From the NCBI RefSeq assembly GCF_002865645.1, contig NW_020194526.1:124001-188000 (forward strand): a stretch of 64,000 bases of DNA. The letters are read 5' to 3'. How positions within the stretch are numbered: position 1 is the stretch's first letter; each line of letters starts with the position of its first letter. The translations under genes were made by a program, and so were the position numbers. Of the stretch, positions 1 to 11,555 are shown piece by piece. The notes under the pieces were generated by a model, which was given only the letters and a program-made list of their open reading frames with translations, was not told where the DNA came from and ran no database searches. This DNA is from Hyaloscypha bicolor E (Eukaryota > Ascomycota > Leotiomycetes > Helotiales > Hyaloscyphaceae).

Positions 1-2
1 AG

Positions 3-929
3 GCTTTTCTCCAATTCAAAACTGACGGGTCATCGCTATGGGAGGCGTTTGATTCCTCCTTGGAGCGACTTCAGAATCACGACAAGGGCGGCCAAGCCTT
101 GAAGCTGTTTCAATTGCTCCCATACTTGCAGTCGGACCACGACTGCATTGATGATTTTTTCAAGTTGCCAAAGCAGTGGCTGAAGAATTCTGCACAAGGG
201 CTGCCAGACGTCTCGATTCTCGAGTCTGGCTATGACCTCATTTCAGAATGGCTATCAAAGTTACGGAGTATATCTGTTTACCTGCGCGCCAGCCCTCGAT
301 CTAAGAGTCTCGATATCCACCCTCTGATTCTGGATTATGCCTTGCTATGTATTAGTAATAGCGACAGAACCAGAATCGCAAAGCAAGTCTTCCAACTACA
401 CCGCCGGCTGGAGTTCGAGGGGGCCGATATGGAGTCAAAAATAAGGCCCCATGTTCTCCACTGCGTTAAGCTTTGTCAAAAGCTTGGCGTGTCCCTTGAC
501 AGTGTGGGATTGCCAAATGACGTCCTCCAATGGGTCAATAGTCAACGTGACAGCGAAAATCCGTTCTTAGATACAGCTAAGATTACCGCTTTCCCCGTAC
601 AAAATATCACTCAGGAATTCACAGCCCGCCTAGCGGAGACCAAAAGGGAGCTGAAAAAGAGTCCCGGGTCAATCAATCGGGTCGCTACCATTAACAAGAT
701 TGTGAGATGTATCGTTTGCTACAAGCAATTGAGGACGGCCTTCGAAGCGGGCGGTAATTTTCTTCTATCACTGGATCCGGAGTTTGGGGGGTCAGTTCAG
801 GAATTTTGTAGCATTGTCAGGTCGACTAGTCCAATTTCCAAGCTCCCTAAGGAACTTGAGAAGTTTTCTGAGGTGTTAAGACCACCAACGATCACTGAGA
901 TAAAGGGCATCGTAGCGCCAGATATATGA
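3..929 (+). CDS. C-terminal part of a STAND/NB-ARC-like protein (5' end outside window)
   Basis: The reading frame is open from the first bases of the window to a stop at 927-929, so only the last ~308 residues are present. The fragment is soluble, helical-looking and rich in Leu, with a motif LDIHPLILDYALL around residue 102. That motif resembles the 'HPLVHxWA' segment found after the NB-ARC/NACHT module of fungal STAND NTPases. No Walker motifs are present because they would lie upstream. There is no signal peptide or membrane segment in what is visible. Family assignment is an inference from this one motif and general composition; the fragment could also be another helical-repeat protein. 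No intron is needed in the visible part. Confidence 0.5.
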   Translation, partial: AFLQFKTDGSSLWEAFDSSLERLQNHDKGGQALKLFQLLPYLQSDHDCIDDFFKLPKQWLKNSAQGLPDVSILESGYDLISEWLSKLRSISVYLRASPRSKSLDIHPLILDYALLCISNSDRTRIAKQVFQLHRRLEFEGADMESKIRPHVLHCVKLCQKLGVSLDSVGLPNDVLQWVNSQRDSENPFLDTAKITAFPVQNITQEFTARLAETKRELKKSPGSINRVATINKIVRCIVCYKQLRTAFEAGGNFLLSLDPEFGGSVQEFCSIVRSTSPISKLPKELEKFSEVLRPPTITEIKGIVAPDI

Positions 930-1571
930 AGTCCAACCTCAAAAGAAGAAGTAGATTTCATATTATGTGCAAGGTGCGATCTGTCGTTGTGTCAAAGGCA
1001 CAACAACATAATCGAGGCCATTTGCAGCTCTGCCTTCTGCCTTGTCTTTGTTTGAGACTATGGGTTTGCTACAGCATCTTCAATTGCGAATAAAGAATTA
1101 CGGTTGAACATGATAACAGAGTTTCAAGTTCCTATAATGAACGTTTGTGGGAGAGGAATCGACATGAGATCTCTCCTTCAATGACTCTGAGGCTCTGGAA
1201 CTTACATCAAAGCAAATGAATTGCGGTTCATCATTGCCAATCACCTTCAGATCTAGTCACGATTGCTCTACTCAACTAGGACGCCTTATGTATTGGTTTG
1301 ATGGCGCGTGCAAGGTGACTTCATGCCAATTCCCGCTCCCAAATGTACAAGAGAAATGGCATTTCAGGCTCCATTTGGAGAGAGTTGATACTAGAATTTC
1401 AAAATAAGTATGTTATAAACATACACTTTCTTGCACATGTACCTAGGAGAAAGCGCCTTGCATGAAAAGAGAACAATTTCTTATGTCCAGTTAGGATTTC
1501 GGGCGCATTGCACATTTGCGTCATGTGATCCCGTTCAGGGGCTCGCGTTGTGAGGGGTTAGCGTGGCCCTA
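930..1571. other. intergenic, no gene seen
   Basis: Ordinary-GC spacer between the STAND-like 3' end and the AT-rich element. The only open frame (1216-1407) is 63 codons, has no recognisable domain and no splice partner. I see no RNA gene. Confidence 0.5.
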
Positions 1572-1612
1572 CTCGAGCTCCCGCTTAAATGCACGGCCCG
1601 CTTAAATGCACG
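1572..1612 (+). repeat. left terminal inverted repeat of the 1.24-kb element
   Basis: 41 bp, inverted match to 2775-2815 with one mismatch. It contains two direct copies of a 14-bp unit. It stays GC-containing although the interior is almost pure A+T. Confidence 0.85.
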
Positions 1613-2774
1613 CCTAACTAGAAAACTAAAATATTTAATTATAAAATAACCACAAATCATATTTATAGAAAGTAAGCTATTATAGAATTACTAGGTACTC
1701 TATTTTTGTATTTTATATTAATTTTATAATAATTTTATAATTCTATTAATAATATTTACACTTTTTTGAGAAATAAGTAATTTATTAAAAGAATTAATAA
1801 CTTTTATAATAATTATAAATCTTATAAAATCTTTATATAATTATTTTTAACATAATTTATATTAAAATTTATAGCTTAAATAAAATCTTTAAATGCCTTT
1901 TAAAAGAAGAAATATAATTTTAAAGTTTCAAAATTTTCAAAATTTAAGATTTATTATTTATTTTTTAATATAATTTAGAATAATTAATTTTAAAGGAAAT
2001 CTTTTAATTTAATTTCCTTACTATAATTATAAAAGGAGTTTAAGAACTTAAAAGTATTAAAAATACTTATTATATATATAATTTAAATTTTTTATTTAGG
2101 TTTTTATTAATAATTATATTTATTTAAATTCTTATATATTAATTAAAAATAAAATAAATATTAACTTTTAAATATAGTTCTTGCCTTATAAGAAACTTAT
2201 ATTATTAAATTTTTTTAATAAATACTTATTTAATTTATTTAATTTAAAAATTATTAAAAAAAACTATAATATTTTAATATATAAAAGATTGAAAATTAAA
2301 TAAAAATATTTTTACGTTTTTTAAACGTTATATAAGTAATATAAGCTATTTTATTCAAGTTTAATTAATAGCCTTTATTTAAAACTATTATTATTAATAA
2401 TTTTTTTATAATTTTTTAAAAATTACAAAAATTAATATTTTAATTACTTAATAATATGTAAAATATAAATGTTTTATAAATAATTATATATATTAATATA
2501 TAAAACTAAAAAAAATTAAAGTTATATTTTTAGATATTTTATTCTTATATAAATTAATTTTTAAAAATATTTTTTCAAGAAAAAAATTATGTCTTTTATA
2601 AATCTTTAAAATAAAGTACTTATATTTACGATATTATGATTTTTAGGATTATATTATATCGCTCTTACTATTTTTATACATTATATTTCAAGAAGTAAGT
2701 TTTTTTATTAATTAATATAAAAGTTATAAAGGTATTAAAAGTATAAGTTTTCGCGATTTTCTATGCAATTCGGC

Positions 2775-2815
2775 CGTGCATTTAAGCGGGGCGTGCATTT
2801 AAGCGGGAGCTCGAG
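2775..2815 (-). repeat. right terminal inverted repeat of the 1.24-kb element
   Basis: 41 bp, the inverted partner of 1572-1612, followed directly by TA at 2816-2817. Confidence 0.85.
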
Positions 2816-3098
2816 TAAGCGAAACGCTAGGCTTGAACGATTATTTAAGGAACCTTGCCAAACGTAGTTTCTTAGAAATCCAGTCCTCTGGACCCTACCT
2901 CTCCTCCAGGCCAATTCAATCAACCGGGTATCAGCGTATAGCAAGCGAGCCCCCTGAGACCACTTTGCATTTCAGGGACAAAGAAGGAATAGAAGGAATA
3001 TGGAAATAACAGACTTGCTAAAATCTAACAATACAGAGGGTAAAACTATGAGCTTAATGCGGCTGCTCTTTCAGTAAATTCCGTCAGACGGAAGCACC

Positions 3099-5039
3099 TC
3101 AATTGAGCACTGCATTAGGAAGGTACAACGGCATCGAATCCTCCCACATACTATCCGTAAGAATCTTCTTATCAGACCCATCAGCATTCATAACAAAGAT
3201 CTGGCCATACGGCTGGAAGGTATCATCATAAGTAGCAGCCTCGGTGCGGAATCCGTACATCCCGCTCGACCACAGAATCCTGCCATCCGCAGTCCAAACC
3301 GCATGAGCATCATTGGCCCCACTCGTGGTAAGCACCTTCAAGTCTGTGCCATCTGGGCGAATGGTACACACGTCGAAGTTGGTGGCGTTCATTTTGCGGG
3401 TAAAGACGATTTGAGTTCCGTCAGGCGAGAAGGATGGTAAGTTGTCACGCTCAGTGGTAAGGACCTGGACGCTCTTGTCGGTGAGGTTCATGACACGTAG
3501 ACCAAATTCGGCGCCCCAAACACGGTAGACGAGAGACGTTCCATCGTGGGAGTAGCTAGGAAAGCCTGAGTTCACTGAGCCGTTGGTGAGCTGTTCGTAG
3601 TACGAGCCGTTTGCGGTGGCTTGGTAAATCCAAGCTGTGTACACCGCCCTCTCCTGGAACCACGATCCCAAGCCGAATGCGACCCATTGTCCGTCAGGAG
3701 ACCAGGCAGGTTGGAATGCTCCGGCCAAGCCCTGAAGGACCAGCGAGGCGTTCACTTGGTTGGTGCTGAAAACATCAAACACGACCTTCAAGTTTGATCC
3801 ATCGGGATTCATCGTCACGATTGAGGAGTTTCCGAGTTGCTTTTGAGTAAGAGCCAGTTTACCTTGCAACGAAAGATCTGGGAATACGTCGGTAAAGCGA
3901 TAATCCCAATCAGCATCCCAACTGTAGAGCGGCTTCTCCATCGGGCGTGTCGCGGTTCCTACCTTCTCATAGACTACGGTCTTGCCGTCTGGTGACCAAG
4001 CTGGTGAGTGCATACTGCCTAGCACCGAGGTAAGACCAGAAGTGTAATTCAGACCAAGATCCCCAATGGGACCTTTCACGAGATACCCGATGGTATCATT
4101 CGTCACATATTGCGGGAACATTTTCAATCTCGAGTCAGAGGTTTCCTCGACACGGTCATGTCCGGTGGCAAAGTCAACGGAAACAATTTGCGAAGTCGTG
4201 ATATTGAGATCCTCTGGCCTGTGTGCATTCCATGTATCCTCACGAGTCATCTCATAATAGACAACACGCTTGCCATCCGGCGACCAATTGGGAGAGCCAA
4301 GACAGTAGCCGGACTTTGTCGCAAGCTGCCGAAAGCCAGTTCCATCAGGACGAATCACATAGATAGACAGCTCCTGGGTATGCTCCCATCCAGTTCCATT
4401 GCCGTGGCCGGTCCAAGCTGTGTTGCGATCCGACGAGAAGACAATCCAGTTTCCGTCGGGTGACCATCTCGGATGGAAGTAACCATTCGGGCTCCAGGGG
4501 ATGCCTTTGACAGTGGCAGTATTGGTTAGGCAGCGTTGACCGCCCATATCCAGATCCATCACCCAGATGTTGGTCGTGTAGTCATTCGCCGTTGATACAT
4601 ACGCAACCTTGGTCCCGTCAGGGGACATCACCGCGCCATCCTCAAATGATGACGTTGCCAGCAGCTTCTCCAGTCCTGAACCGTCCACACGAGAGCGGTA
4701 AATATCTGAATTGCCGTCCCCGCTTCGCTCACTGGTGAAAGTTATCCATTTCCCATCAGGGGAGAAAGATGCGTGGTATTCGTACACTGAGTTGTTCAAC
4801 AACTGGCGTTCATTGCTACCATCAGCGTTGGACAGATAGAGCGTTGAAGTCGAGGGGCCGATTCTGTTCATCAGCATAACACCCTTCTTTCCTGGCGCAG
4901 GCAGACCTCGAGCTGAATGGGTACGTAGTAGTGGCGTCGTGGGAAAATCGCTTTCTAGCTCCAAAGCCTCTTCTTTTTGGATCATAGCAAAGGACCATCC
5001 TAATGTAATGCCCAAAAGGGCGAAGATAGACATACGCAT
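3099..5039 (-). CDS. secreted TolB/PD40-type beta-propeller protein
   Basis: Single uninterrupted frame of 646 residues. The N-terminus (MRMSIFALLGITLGWSFA) is a signal peptide or signal anchor. The body repeats the PD40/WD40-like motif of TolB propellers again and again: 'SFSPDGKWITFTSE', 'RWSPDGNWIVFSSD', 'NWSPDGKRVVYYE', 'AWSPDGKTVVYEK', 'AWSPDGQWVAFGLG', 'SFSPDGTQIVFTRK', each preceded by an 'R.DGS/T...L' strand. This matches the N-terminal propeller of DPP-IV-like and TolB proteins, but no alpha/beta-hydrolase domain with GxSxG follows, so it is probably a free-standing propeller involved in binding or recognition. The start at 5039 gives the signal peptide; an in-frame Met two codons later (5033) would also work. 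The neighbour to the right is a long non-coding spacer. Confidence 0.88.
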   Translation of the reverse strand: MRMSIFALLGITLGWSFAMIQKEEALELESDFPTTPLLRTHSARGLPAPGKKGVMLMNRIGPSTSTLYLSNADGSNERQLLNNSVYEYHASFSPDGKWITFTSERSGDGNSDIYRSRVDGSGLEKLLATSSFEDGAVMSPDGTKVAYVSTANDYTTNIWVMDLDMGGQRCLTNTATVKGIPWSPNGYFHPRWSPDGNWIVFSSDRNTAWTGHGNGTGWEHTQELSIYVIRPDGTGFRQLATKSGYCLGSPNWSPDGKRVVYYEMTREDTWNAHRPEDLNITTSQIVSVDFATGHDRVEETSDSRLKMFPQYVTNDTIGYLVKGPIGDLGLNYTSGLTSVLGSMHSPAWSPDGKTVVYEKVGTATRPMEKPLYSWDADWDYRFTDVFPDLSLQGKLALTQKQLGNSSIVTMNPDGSNLKVVFDVFSTNQVNASLVLQGLAGAFQPAWSPDGQWVAFGLGSWFQERAVYTAWIYQATANGSYYEQLTNGSVNSGFPSYSHDGTSLVYRVWGAEFGLRVMNLTDKSVQVLTTERDNLPSFSPDGTQIVFTRKMNATNFDVCTIRPDGTDLKVLTTSGANDAHAVWTADGRILWSSGMYGFRTEAATYDDTFQPYGQIFVMNADGSDKKILTDSMWEDSMPLYLPNAVLN

Positions 5040-6302
5040 TTTTCTTCCTGCCGTCTGTTCTCAGGTATGAACAAGAATGGAGGTTGGTAGAGTGAAGGAT
5101 TAGAAAGCGAACATGCTGCTCTTTTTCTTTGCTTTCTCGGCTGACTTAGAGATATATGTAAAGCCGGTGAATAAAAGTGGGAACCACCCACCTACCCTTG
5201 AGCCGGTAGTTCAAACTTCGTCTAATAAATCTGCCAAGAGACTTTTACTCATCTTGCTTTGCTTCGAGACATACCAAGCAAAGGTATTTGCCAAGACTGC
5301 CCGACAAAGCGAGTAGTCCAGTTGAGGTGGAAGTTGTTTTATTCTTTTCAACTTTGCCCCACTCAAAAAAACCCCTAGTCCCCGCGGCGGGATTGAAGTT
5401 CAGACTGATTCTTGCACAAAATAAACTTAACGCGTAACCAGTGGGGCGCAAGGATGACTTGACATGGATCCTCAAAGCAGGATCGGGAGTTGATCCGCTC
5501 AGTTCGGGACCGAGAGACTTGAAACGCACCGAGAACTTGAAAAGGATGTGCCAACAGCTACATCACAATCCCAAATCTGCAAAAAGTCATCTGCATCGTT
5601 GATGATCCCTGCTCCTGAATGAGCCAAGGTTATAATTGTCTCGAACACTCTTATTTGCGTCATGGAGTCATTCTGCCCTAGTGCTATTGGGTTAATCCAT
5701 TTCAATCAACGTAGCAGTTGCGCACACTTGGACTCGAAAAGCTGCACCGCCCAAGATGCAAAGCTGAAAACTTGAGTGACACGTATTTTGACAAAGCCAC
5801 GATTCAATACTAGTGCGCAAGCCTCGTCATATTGCTCAGTCACGCTTAAGAATTGGCTGAAGCTTTGAACAAGCAATAATACAACTAAATCACTTAATCT
5901 AAGGCATCGACCTTGGAGTCCTTGAGGTGGACAAAGTGAAGAGGGGGGCATTGTTGACAGAAACCAAGAAAATACAGCTTGTTGCATCTTGGTGAACAGC
6001 CACTGTCCCTGACTTTATTTGAGGTACAACTGACTCCTTGTGGACAGCTAGCACACCAATCACGTCCAACTTCAACTCAAAGCTGAGAGAAGAGGTTAAG
6101 TGACACCCTTCCCTTCTATGAGAAATTCTCTGGATTCATTTGCTGAACCTAATTCTTGATATTTTGTACCGAAAGCACAGCAGATCGTCCCGGCCGGGAT
6201 GGCGGTGGTTCTCATCTCTCTTGAATGACCTCATAACCACACAGCCAGAATAGGCAGACCAATAGTGAATCCATTCTTAACGAATCTATGACGATAGCCC
6301 AG
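5040..6302. other. intergenic, no convincing gene
   Basis: Contains only short unrelated open frames (for example 5245-5529 and 5706-5987 on the minus strand) without domain, signal peptide or splice logic. It includes the putative promoter of the propeller gene on its left side and the 3' flank of the CorA-like gene on its right. Confidence 0.5.
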
Positions 6303-8817
6303 CTACAGAAGATCCGTCAGTGACTTCTGGTCAGTAGCATTGAGTTTTGCAAGACCAGTGGTTGCGGAGTTCGAACTGGTAGTCGCTGGATTGTTGACAG
6401 CGACTCTCACCGAAGAAGGATGTATTTGGGATTCACCGGGAGCTGTCGAGGAGGTTGGCATTTGTTGCAATCCTATTTCGGGGTCTTGAGGCTGACGGCT
6501 GTTCTCGCTCTTGGAAGCAGCCAGACAAGTAAGCCAAGTCTTCAATCTCGTTGTAAGACAAGCGATAAACGTCTTCACGATCGAGGTAAGAAGAGTTGGC
6601 CCCTGCAACAACATATATTGCAGAATGCGCCAGCCGCTCAGTCTGCTGGCCACCTTTTTTGTATTCGAAATCCCATCGAATTCTTTACCACGAGTGGCCC
6701 ACGTTTCGTCCTTATCGACTTTCATCTGAGAGACAGTTCGAGTCGCAAGGGCATGGTAATTTTGAAGCACGATTTCAACGATGTTGTTCATGTTAAAAGC
6801 TACCAGATATGTAATAAATGCGATAATTGGTGCAGTAGACGGTGTTGTTGATGCTCCAAACAGGCTAGCGACGATTGGTCAATACTGAAGACAAGAATTG
6901 GACCTACACGTGCCATGCAGAAAGAGAAGGGTAAGAAAGCTATGCTGATAAAAGTTAACAACATTACGTTTTGGCCCAATCTGGTAGCTGCTCGACTTTC
7001 TATCACACTGCTGGCATTGAACAGCTTTGCCATTCATTAGCTGGAATGTAAATCTTACTTTGAGCTCTTGCGTGCATTACTTACTCCGTTTCGAAGTTCT
7101 GTTACTTCCCCAAGTTTTCTGCTGAGGTTTGCAGAGATCATTTTCAACCTGTCTCGAATTACTCTCATTTGCCTCCGATACTCGTTAAGTCGATTCTGCT
7201 CTCTCTCCAATCCATTCGAGGTTCACCCGCCGAAGACTCTGTCGCGCTATCCATCGGGCTTCTGACACCCAGCAAGTTCTCGATCTCCTGGATATTGTCA
7301 ATGACAGTATGGTTTATTTCCTTGAGTGTCGTGATTGCCCAAAAGTATCGTTTGGATCTTGAGAAAGGCTCGTCGTCGGTGAGAAGACTATCATGAGCCT
7401 CGGGATCTAGGAAAACGTCCTTTTCGACGATGATCTCATCGAAGTAGGAGAGAATACGCTCATAACCTTTCACAACAAGTGCTAGTGCTTCGAGCGAATA
7501 CCTAATTAGACTTGTTAGGCCATCAGATTTCTCGATGGTCATTGGGGATAGGGCTTCACGCCAATTGAGGAAGTCTAATGGTGCAAGCTCAAGAATAGTC
7601 CAATATATCTGTGGATCGCTTGAGTGATTTCTCAAAGAATCTCTCTCGCTTTCAGAGGACGCAATGAAGGAGATCTGTGAACGTCAGTACCATATCTGTA
7701 ATGAAGTGCCACTGCCATACTGAGTAAGCTCGTTGGCACAGCATCCGGTATCGTGCATTACTTTCTTCTGTGGGTAGGACCACATCGCTGTAGATTTTTC
7801 CCGCTTTCCAGTAATCGGTTTTCAAGTTATCAAGTTCACTGTTCTTTGTTGTGATGAGATCGTAGAATGCGAGTTCGATAGATATCGGTCGCGGAAAGAG
7901 GGGAAGGAGGGCGAAAATCCAGGCGAGTCCGCCCATAATAGTTTGCGGTGTCCGGGGAGGAGCGATCTTCCGTTCTCGGTAATTTTGTATTATTCTCTCA
8001 AATTTATACATAGCTATATTGGGTGGGTGCACAAGTGGGCGGAAATATGCTCGAATCTGCTCAACGATCTGCGTACGGTTAGGTGTGACGCAATTAAGTC
8101 TTGGAGTAGGGACATTTACATGAGCTGCCGCTAATTGCCTAATGTCTGGTATCTTTCTTCTGGAATTCCTGTCGAGGATGGGGACTCGACCACGGCTATG
8201 TCATCCAGATCTTTTGGCGTCTCATCCGGATCTAATATCATCTGACTAGCCTCGTCATTACAAGGATTAACAAAGTACATCTGCCTAGTCTCGTCATCAA
8301 AATGATCCACGATAGTCATGTTTCTGGCTATTGAAGACTTGGAGTCAATCGCCGTACGCAGTTCTTTGACATAGAGCCGTGCTTGTTCTGGGCCTTTTGG
8401 CATTGGCATCATCCATAGTTCTTGAAACATGAATGAAGGGAGTAAGAGTAGCGTCCTCACTTTCACAGCTTGGTCGAATGGACGCTTCAATTGATCTTGG
8501 ATCAGCTCTGCACTTTTAGAAGATTGATCAAGCTTGTCTGAGGGGACCTCAGATAGATTTTGAGCTGGCCCCTTACCCTACATAAACGTTGTTAGAAATT
8601 GCCAGATTCATCAGCAACAGAAGCTTACCTTCACGTCACATTTCACGCTCTCTCCTTCTCCAGCTTCTCCTTCATTCCCTGCCTCTTCATCGCCGCGTCT
8701 TTTCAACAAGGCCGCAACACCTTTTAGCTCCACCAGAATCTCCCGAAGGAAATCTCTCGTTTCGTCTCCATCCGCCTTCTGCGAATCTGCAATTCGTGAT
8801 TTCTCATCCCCCACCAT
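6303..8817 (-). CDS. fungal CorA-like (magnesium-transporter-type) membrane protein, multi-exon
   Basis: Exons I can place on the minus strand are 8817-8629, 8577 to about 8134, about 8075-7721, 7674-7269, 7200-7085, 7024 to about 6910, and about 6864-6303. Introns at 8628-8578, 7720-7675, 7268-7201 and 7084-7025 have GT-AG ends and keep phase. The C-terminal half is typical of fungal CorA-like proteins: a coiled-coil stretch (RRQMRVIRDRLKMISANL), then a first membrane segment (NVMLLTFISIAFLPFSFCM) and a second (PIIAFITYLVAFNMNNI), followed by a Ser/Thr-rich cytosolic tail. The canonical GMN loop of CorA is not evident, as is common in fungal accessory paralogues, so metal transport is unproven. 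Two joins are unresolved: the exon ending near 8134 runs into an in-frame stop, and the loop between the membrane segments needs a phase-2 donor that I cannot find. The gene may be slightly damaged. Start Met at 8817 has A at -3. Confidence 0.68.
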
Positions 8818-9524
8818 GATTTTGGTAGATCTGTGGGCAGAGGGCCGTCTGCGAGCGCTGCCTGCTTGGCGGTGTTTTTCTTTTGCTCCTTATATAACGC
8901 ATTAGGTTGTGTTGAAGTTTGATGGCTCGCTGGTACTAGTGATATTGTCAATGTTTGCCCTTCCACCTTAGCTAACTCGTCATCCTGCGGTATTGATTAG
9001 TCGCTTGATTGCTTCGATCTCCTTCCTTTCCCCCATCGACTTATACAACCAACTCATTCGGTTTCGCTGTATCCAACTCTTCTGGTATCGGTGGTTTGCT
9101 CATCGCTTTTGCTCGACCACCAACGCGATGACTGAGAAATTGCGTTGAGACCTGAGCGATAGTAGCACAGGGGTCGATCAAATAGAAAACTTCTCATTAT
9201 AATAATGGTCAAGACAGAGCCCAAAGGAAAGTGCTAGCAACGACGCTTTGCATTGTTTCCATGCCTAAATGGGTTTCGTTGTTCGAAATAATGAATAAAT
9301 GAATAAATAATAAGAAAGGAAGGTTGTCTGGTGAAAGAAAGAAAACCTAGTTTCTATGAAATTTGATATTGGAAGGCACGAAGACGAGCGGCTTATCACT
9401 GGAGATGTATGAAGCTGGGACTGCATTCAAGATTCACAAAATTAAAGCCTCACTCGACAGAGCCGCATAGTAATTGACGAGAGTGTGTACTCCGCATGCA
9501 TCTATGCACAATATAAACCTCAAC
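8818..9524. other. intergenic, no gene seen
   Basis: Spacer between two minus-strand genes. It should hold the promoter of the CorA-like gene (left) and the 3' flank of the zinc-cluster regulator (right). No domain-bearing frame is visible. Confidence 0.45.
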
Positions 9525-11555
9525 CTACCCAAACACAATACTAATCCCTCTCTCCTCAGAAATCTGCCTCCAGTCCACCTCTCCCTCCCCATCCTCCAAC
9601 TCATCAACCCTCCTCCAAACCTCTCTCACGACCTCCCAGGCCCTGGTGATATTCGTCATCCCCTGCCTTCTCTCGATCCCACCAAATCCTTCCATTGCCA
9701 ACTGCCTCTCCTCTTCATTTATCGCTTCACATGTTGCTACAAATAATGGCCATAAAAGGGCTGACATCGGTCCATCCTGACATTTCTCAGCCAGATTTAC
9801 GACGTTCGAACATGCTTGCAGCGAGAGGCGGACGTGCTTTTGCACCAGGTTGTGCGAGCGGGGGAGGGTGCGGATGGTGCGGTAGAGGTAGACAAATGCG
9901 GAGTGGCGGTATGCTTCGGCGTTGTTGAGGATGCTTTGGATCCTTGTATCTTCGTGCTGCAAATCTGAAATTGCCTTATTTTCGTCTGATTCTAGGCTAG
10001 GTGGCATCGAGGACAGAGCAGGCTGCCAATTAGTGAGCGCGAGTTCGATCGCTATTGAGCTGTTCTCCAGCTCTGTGCGTAGGACCGTGGCTTCATTTGT
10101 GCGACCTGCTGCTACCGCGGCTTCGAGTTGGGTTTTGAAGGAGAGAAGGTGTGATAGGCGGTGGATTATCGGCCAAAGGTCGGTGGAGAATCCGAGGAGA
10201 GTGTCGACTGCGTTGAGTGGAGAGTCTGGTATATTACCATTAGATGATGGAGGGACTGGGAATGGTGCCGAAGTTGGTTGTGTGTTTGTGTTGGGGGACG
10301 TGCCCATTGAGAGGGCTGCTATCACATCGTAGAATCGGAATGCCTGCAGATGTCAGATTGAGATGTGAAGAATACTTGGGCATGACTTACGCGCTCTAAG
10401 AATAGAGTAGTTGGCGTTGCAATTTGAGGCCCGGACCTCATGATTGTCATGGCACCTTTGAGATGCCCGTTGACGATGTTTGAGTTCCCTCTTTGGACAA
10501 GCTGTCACACATTAGTGAATGTGTAGGGCTTGAGTTTCCAAAACTTACCACTTCGTAGTACACGAGCAACATGATAGCTCCCAGTACCTCTTCCCGGTTC
10601 GCGTGTTGATTTTGTTCTATGAGCTGAGCAAGTCCCTGCAATGCTCGATTATGAAAATCGAGTGATTTCTCCTCGTTCTCAATTCCTCTGTACTCAAGAT
10701 GAGCACTCGACAGGGCAAATATCGCGTTCATGACTGGCGAGCTGGCATGCGACAGCGGTAACACCAACTGCCTGAAGGGGTTTCCCGTGTCTTCCTTAAA
10801 GACGATCAGGTGTGACAAAACATTGCAGAAATGATCCACCAGTGCTCTTCGATTTCTCCTCTCCGTAAACTCCTGGAAAACCGGCGAGCAGAATTCCAAG
10901 AGTGGGGATGCAACTGGGGAAGGCGCGATCATTGCAAGATCTGGGTATTGGCTGCGAGAACGAATAGGAGCAGAGGAGGGGCTTGGGTCCAGTGGCTCTG
11001 TCCGTATAATTTCCTCCACATCACTGCCGTTTCCATACGGTGCCTCCCATTCTATCGACGCGTCGGACTCGGGGTATTGGAATCGCGAACCCTTCCCCCA
11101 TTTATGTGTACCCTCGTTGTCATCCCGATCCCGTTCGAAGAATCTTCCTGGCCATCGGTCGTTGTAAAATGCAGAGGATTCGGTCTCGTGAGAGAGAGCA
11201 GAACCTGCGAAAGATGTCCGTCTTCGTTTTCGTGGTTTGACGGGTTCATATTCGCATTTCAGACTTCGTTCCGCACATCGATCGCATTGGGGACGTTGTT
11301 CGTTGCATTTCTTCTTCTGCGCTCTATTAGTAAGGGCGGCGCATTATATCTGCATTCGCGCATACCTTTTCTTTGCTGGGAGAGAACCGAGTTAGCTTTC
11401 GTATATCAAGGTCAGGAAATGATGCTCACCAGTGTATACATCCTTTCGTCCCATCCCTGGTCAGCTGGTTCTCAACAGAAGATTGACAAATGCTTACCAG
11501 CTCTTGATCTTCTCTTTGGTGGCTTTGGAGCGGCGGTTCTCGTGTAGATGAGCAT
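9525..11555 (-). CDS. Zn2Cys6 transcription factor with fungal-specific TF domain 2
   Basis: Six exons: 11555-11498, 11442-11430, 11375-11366, 11316-10549, 10501-10391 and 10343-9525, giving 592 residues with every phase matching. The zinc cluster emerges only after splicing: C21-x2-C24-x6-C31-x6-C38-x2-C41-x6-C48 ([19 protein letters not shown] then [10 protein letters not shown]), preceded by a basic stretch ([10 protein letters not shown]). Exons 2 and 3 are only 13 and 10 nt and both encode part of the zinc cluster. The introns carry good branch sites (CTGACC, GCTAACT, TACTAAT). The rest matches the fungal transcription factor family PF11951: '[21 protein letters not shown]', the middle helices, and '[22 protein letters not shown]'. 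It should be a nuclear DNA-binding regulator; its targets cannot be read from the sequence. The stop is at 9525-9527. Confidence 0.92.

Larger units (their letters stand above)
1572..2815. mobile_element. AT-rich DNA element with 41-bp terminal inverted repeats and TA target
   Basis: The ends 1572-1612 and 2775-2815 are inverted copies that differ at one position. Each begins CTCGAGCTCCCGCTTAAATG and contains the 14-mer CGCTTAAATGCACG twice. The element is flanked by TA on both sides (1570-1571 and 2816-2817), the target duplication of Tc1/mariner/pogo (Fot1-like) transposons. The ~1.16 kb interior is extremely AT-rich and carries no transposase frame. It is either a heavily mutated (RIP-type) copy or a non-autonomous derivative. 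The family name is inferred from the TA target and TIR length only. Confidence 0.8.

Noticed and set aside
4066..4463. Plus-strand frames inside the propeller gene
   Set aside because: Antisense to repeated SPDGK motifs; shadow frames.
5245..5987. Three minus-strand frames of 68-94 codons
   Set aside because: No shared splice logic, domain or signal peptide; not convincing as exons of one gene.
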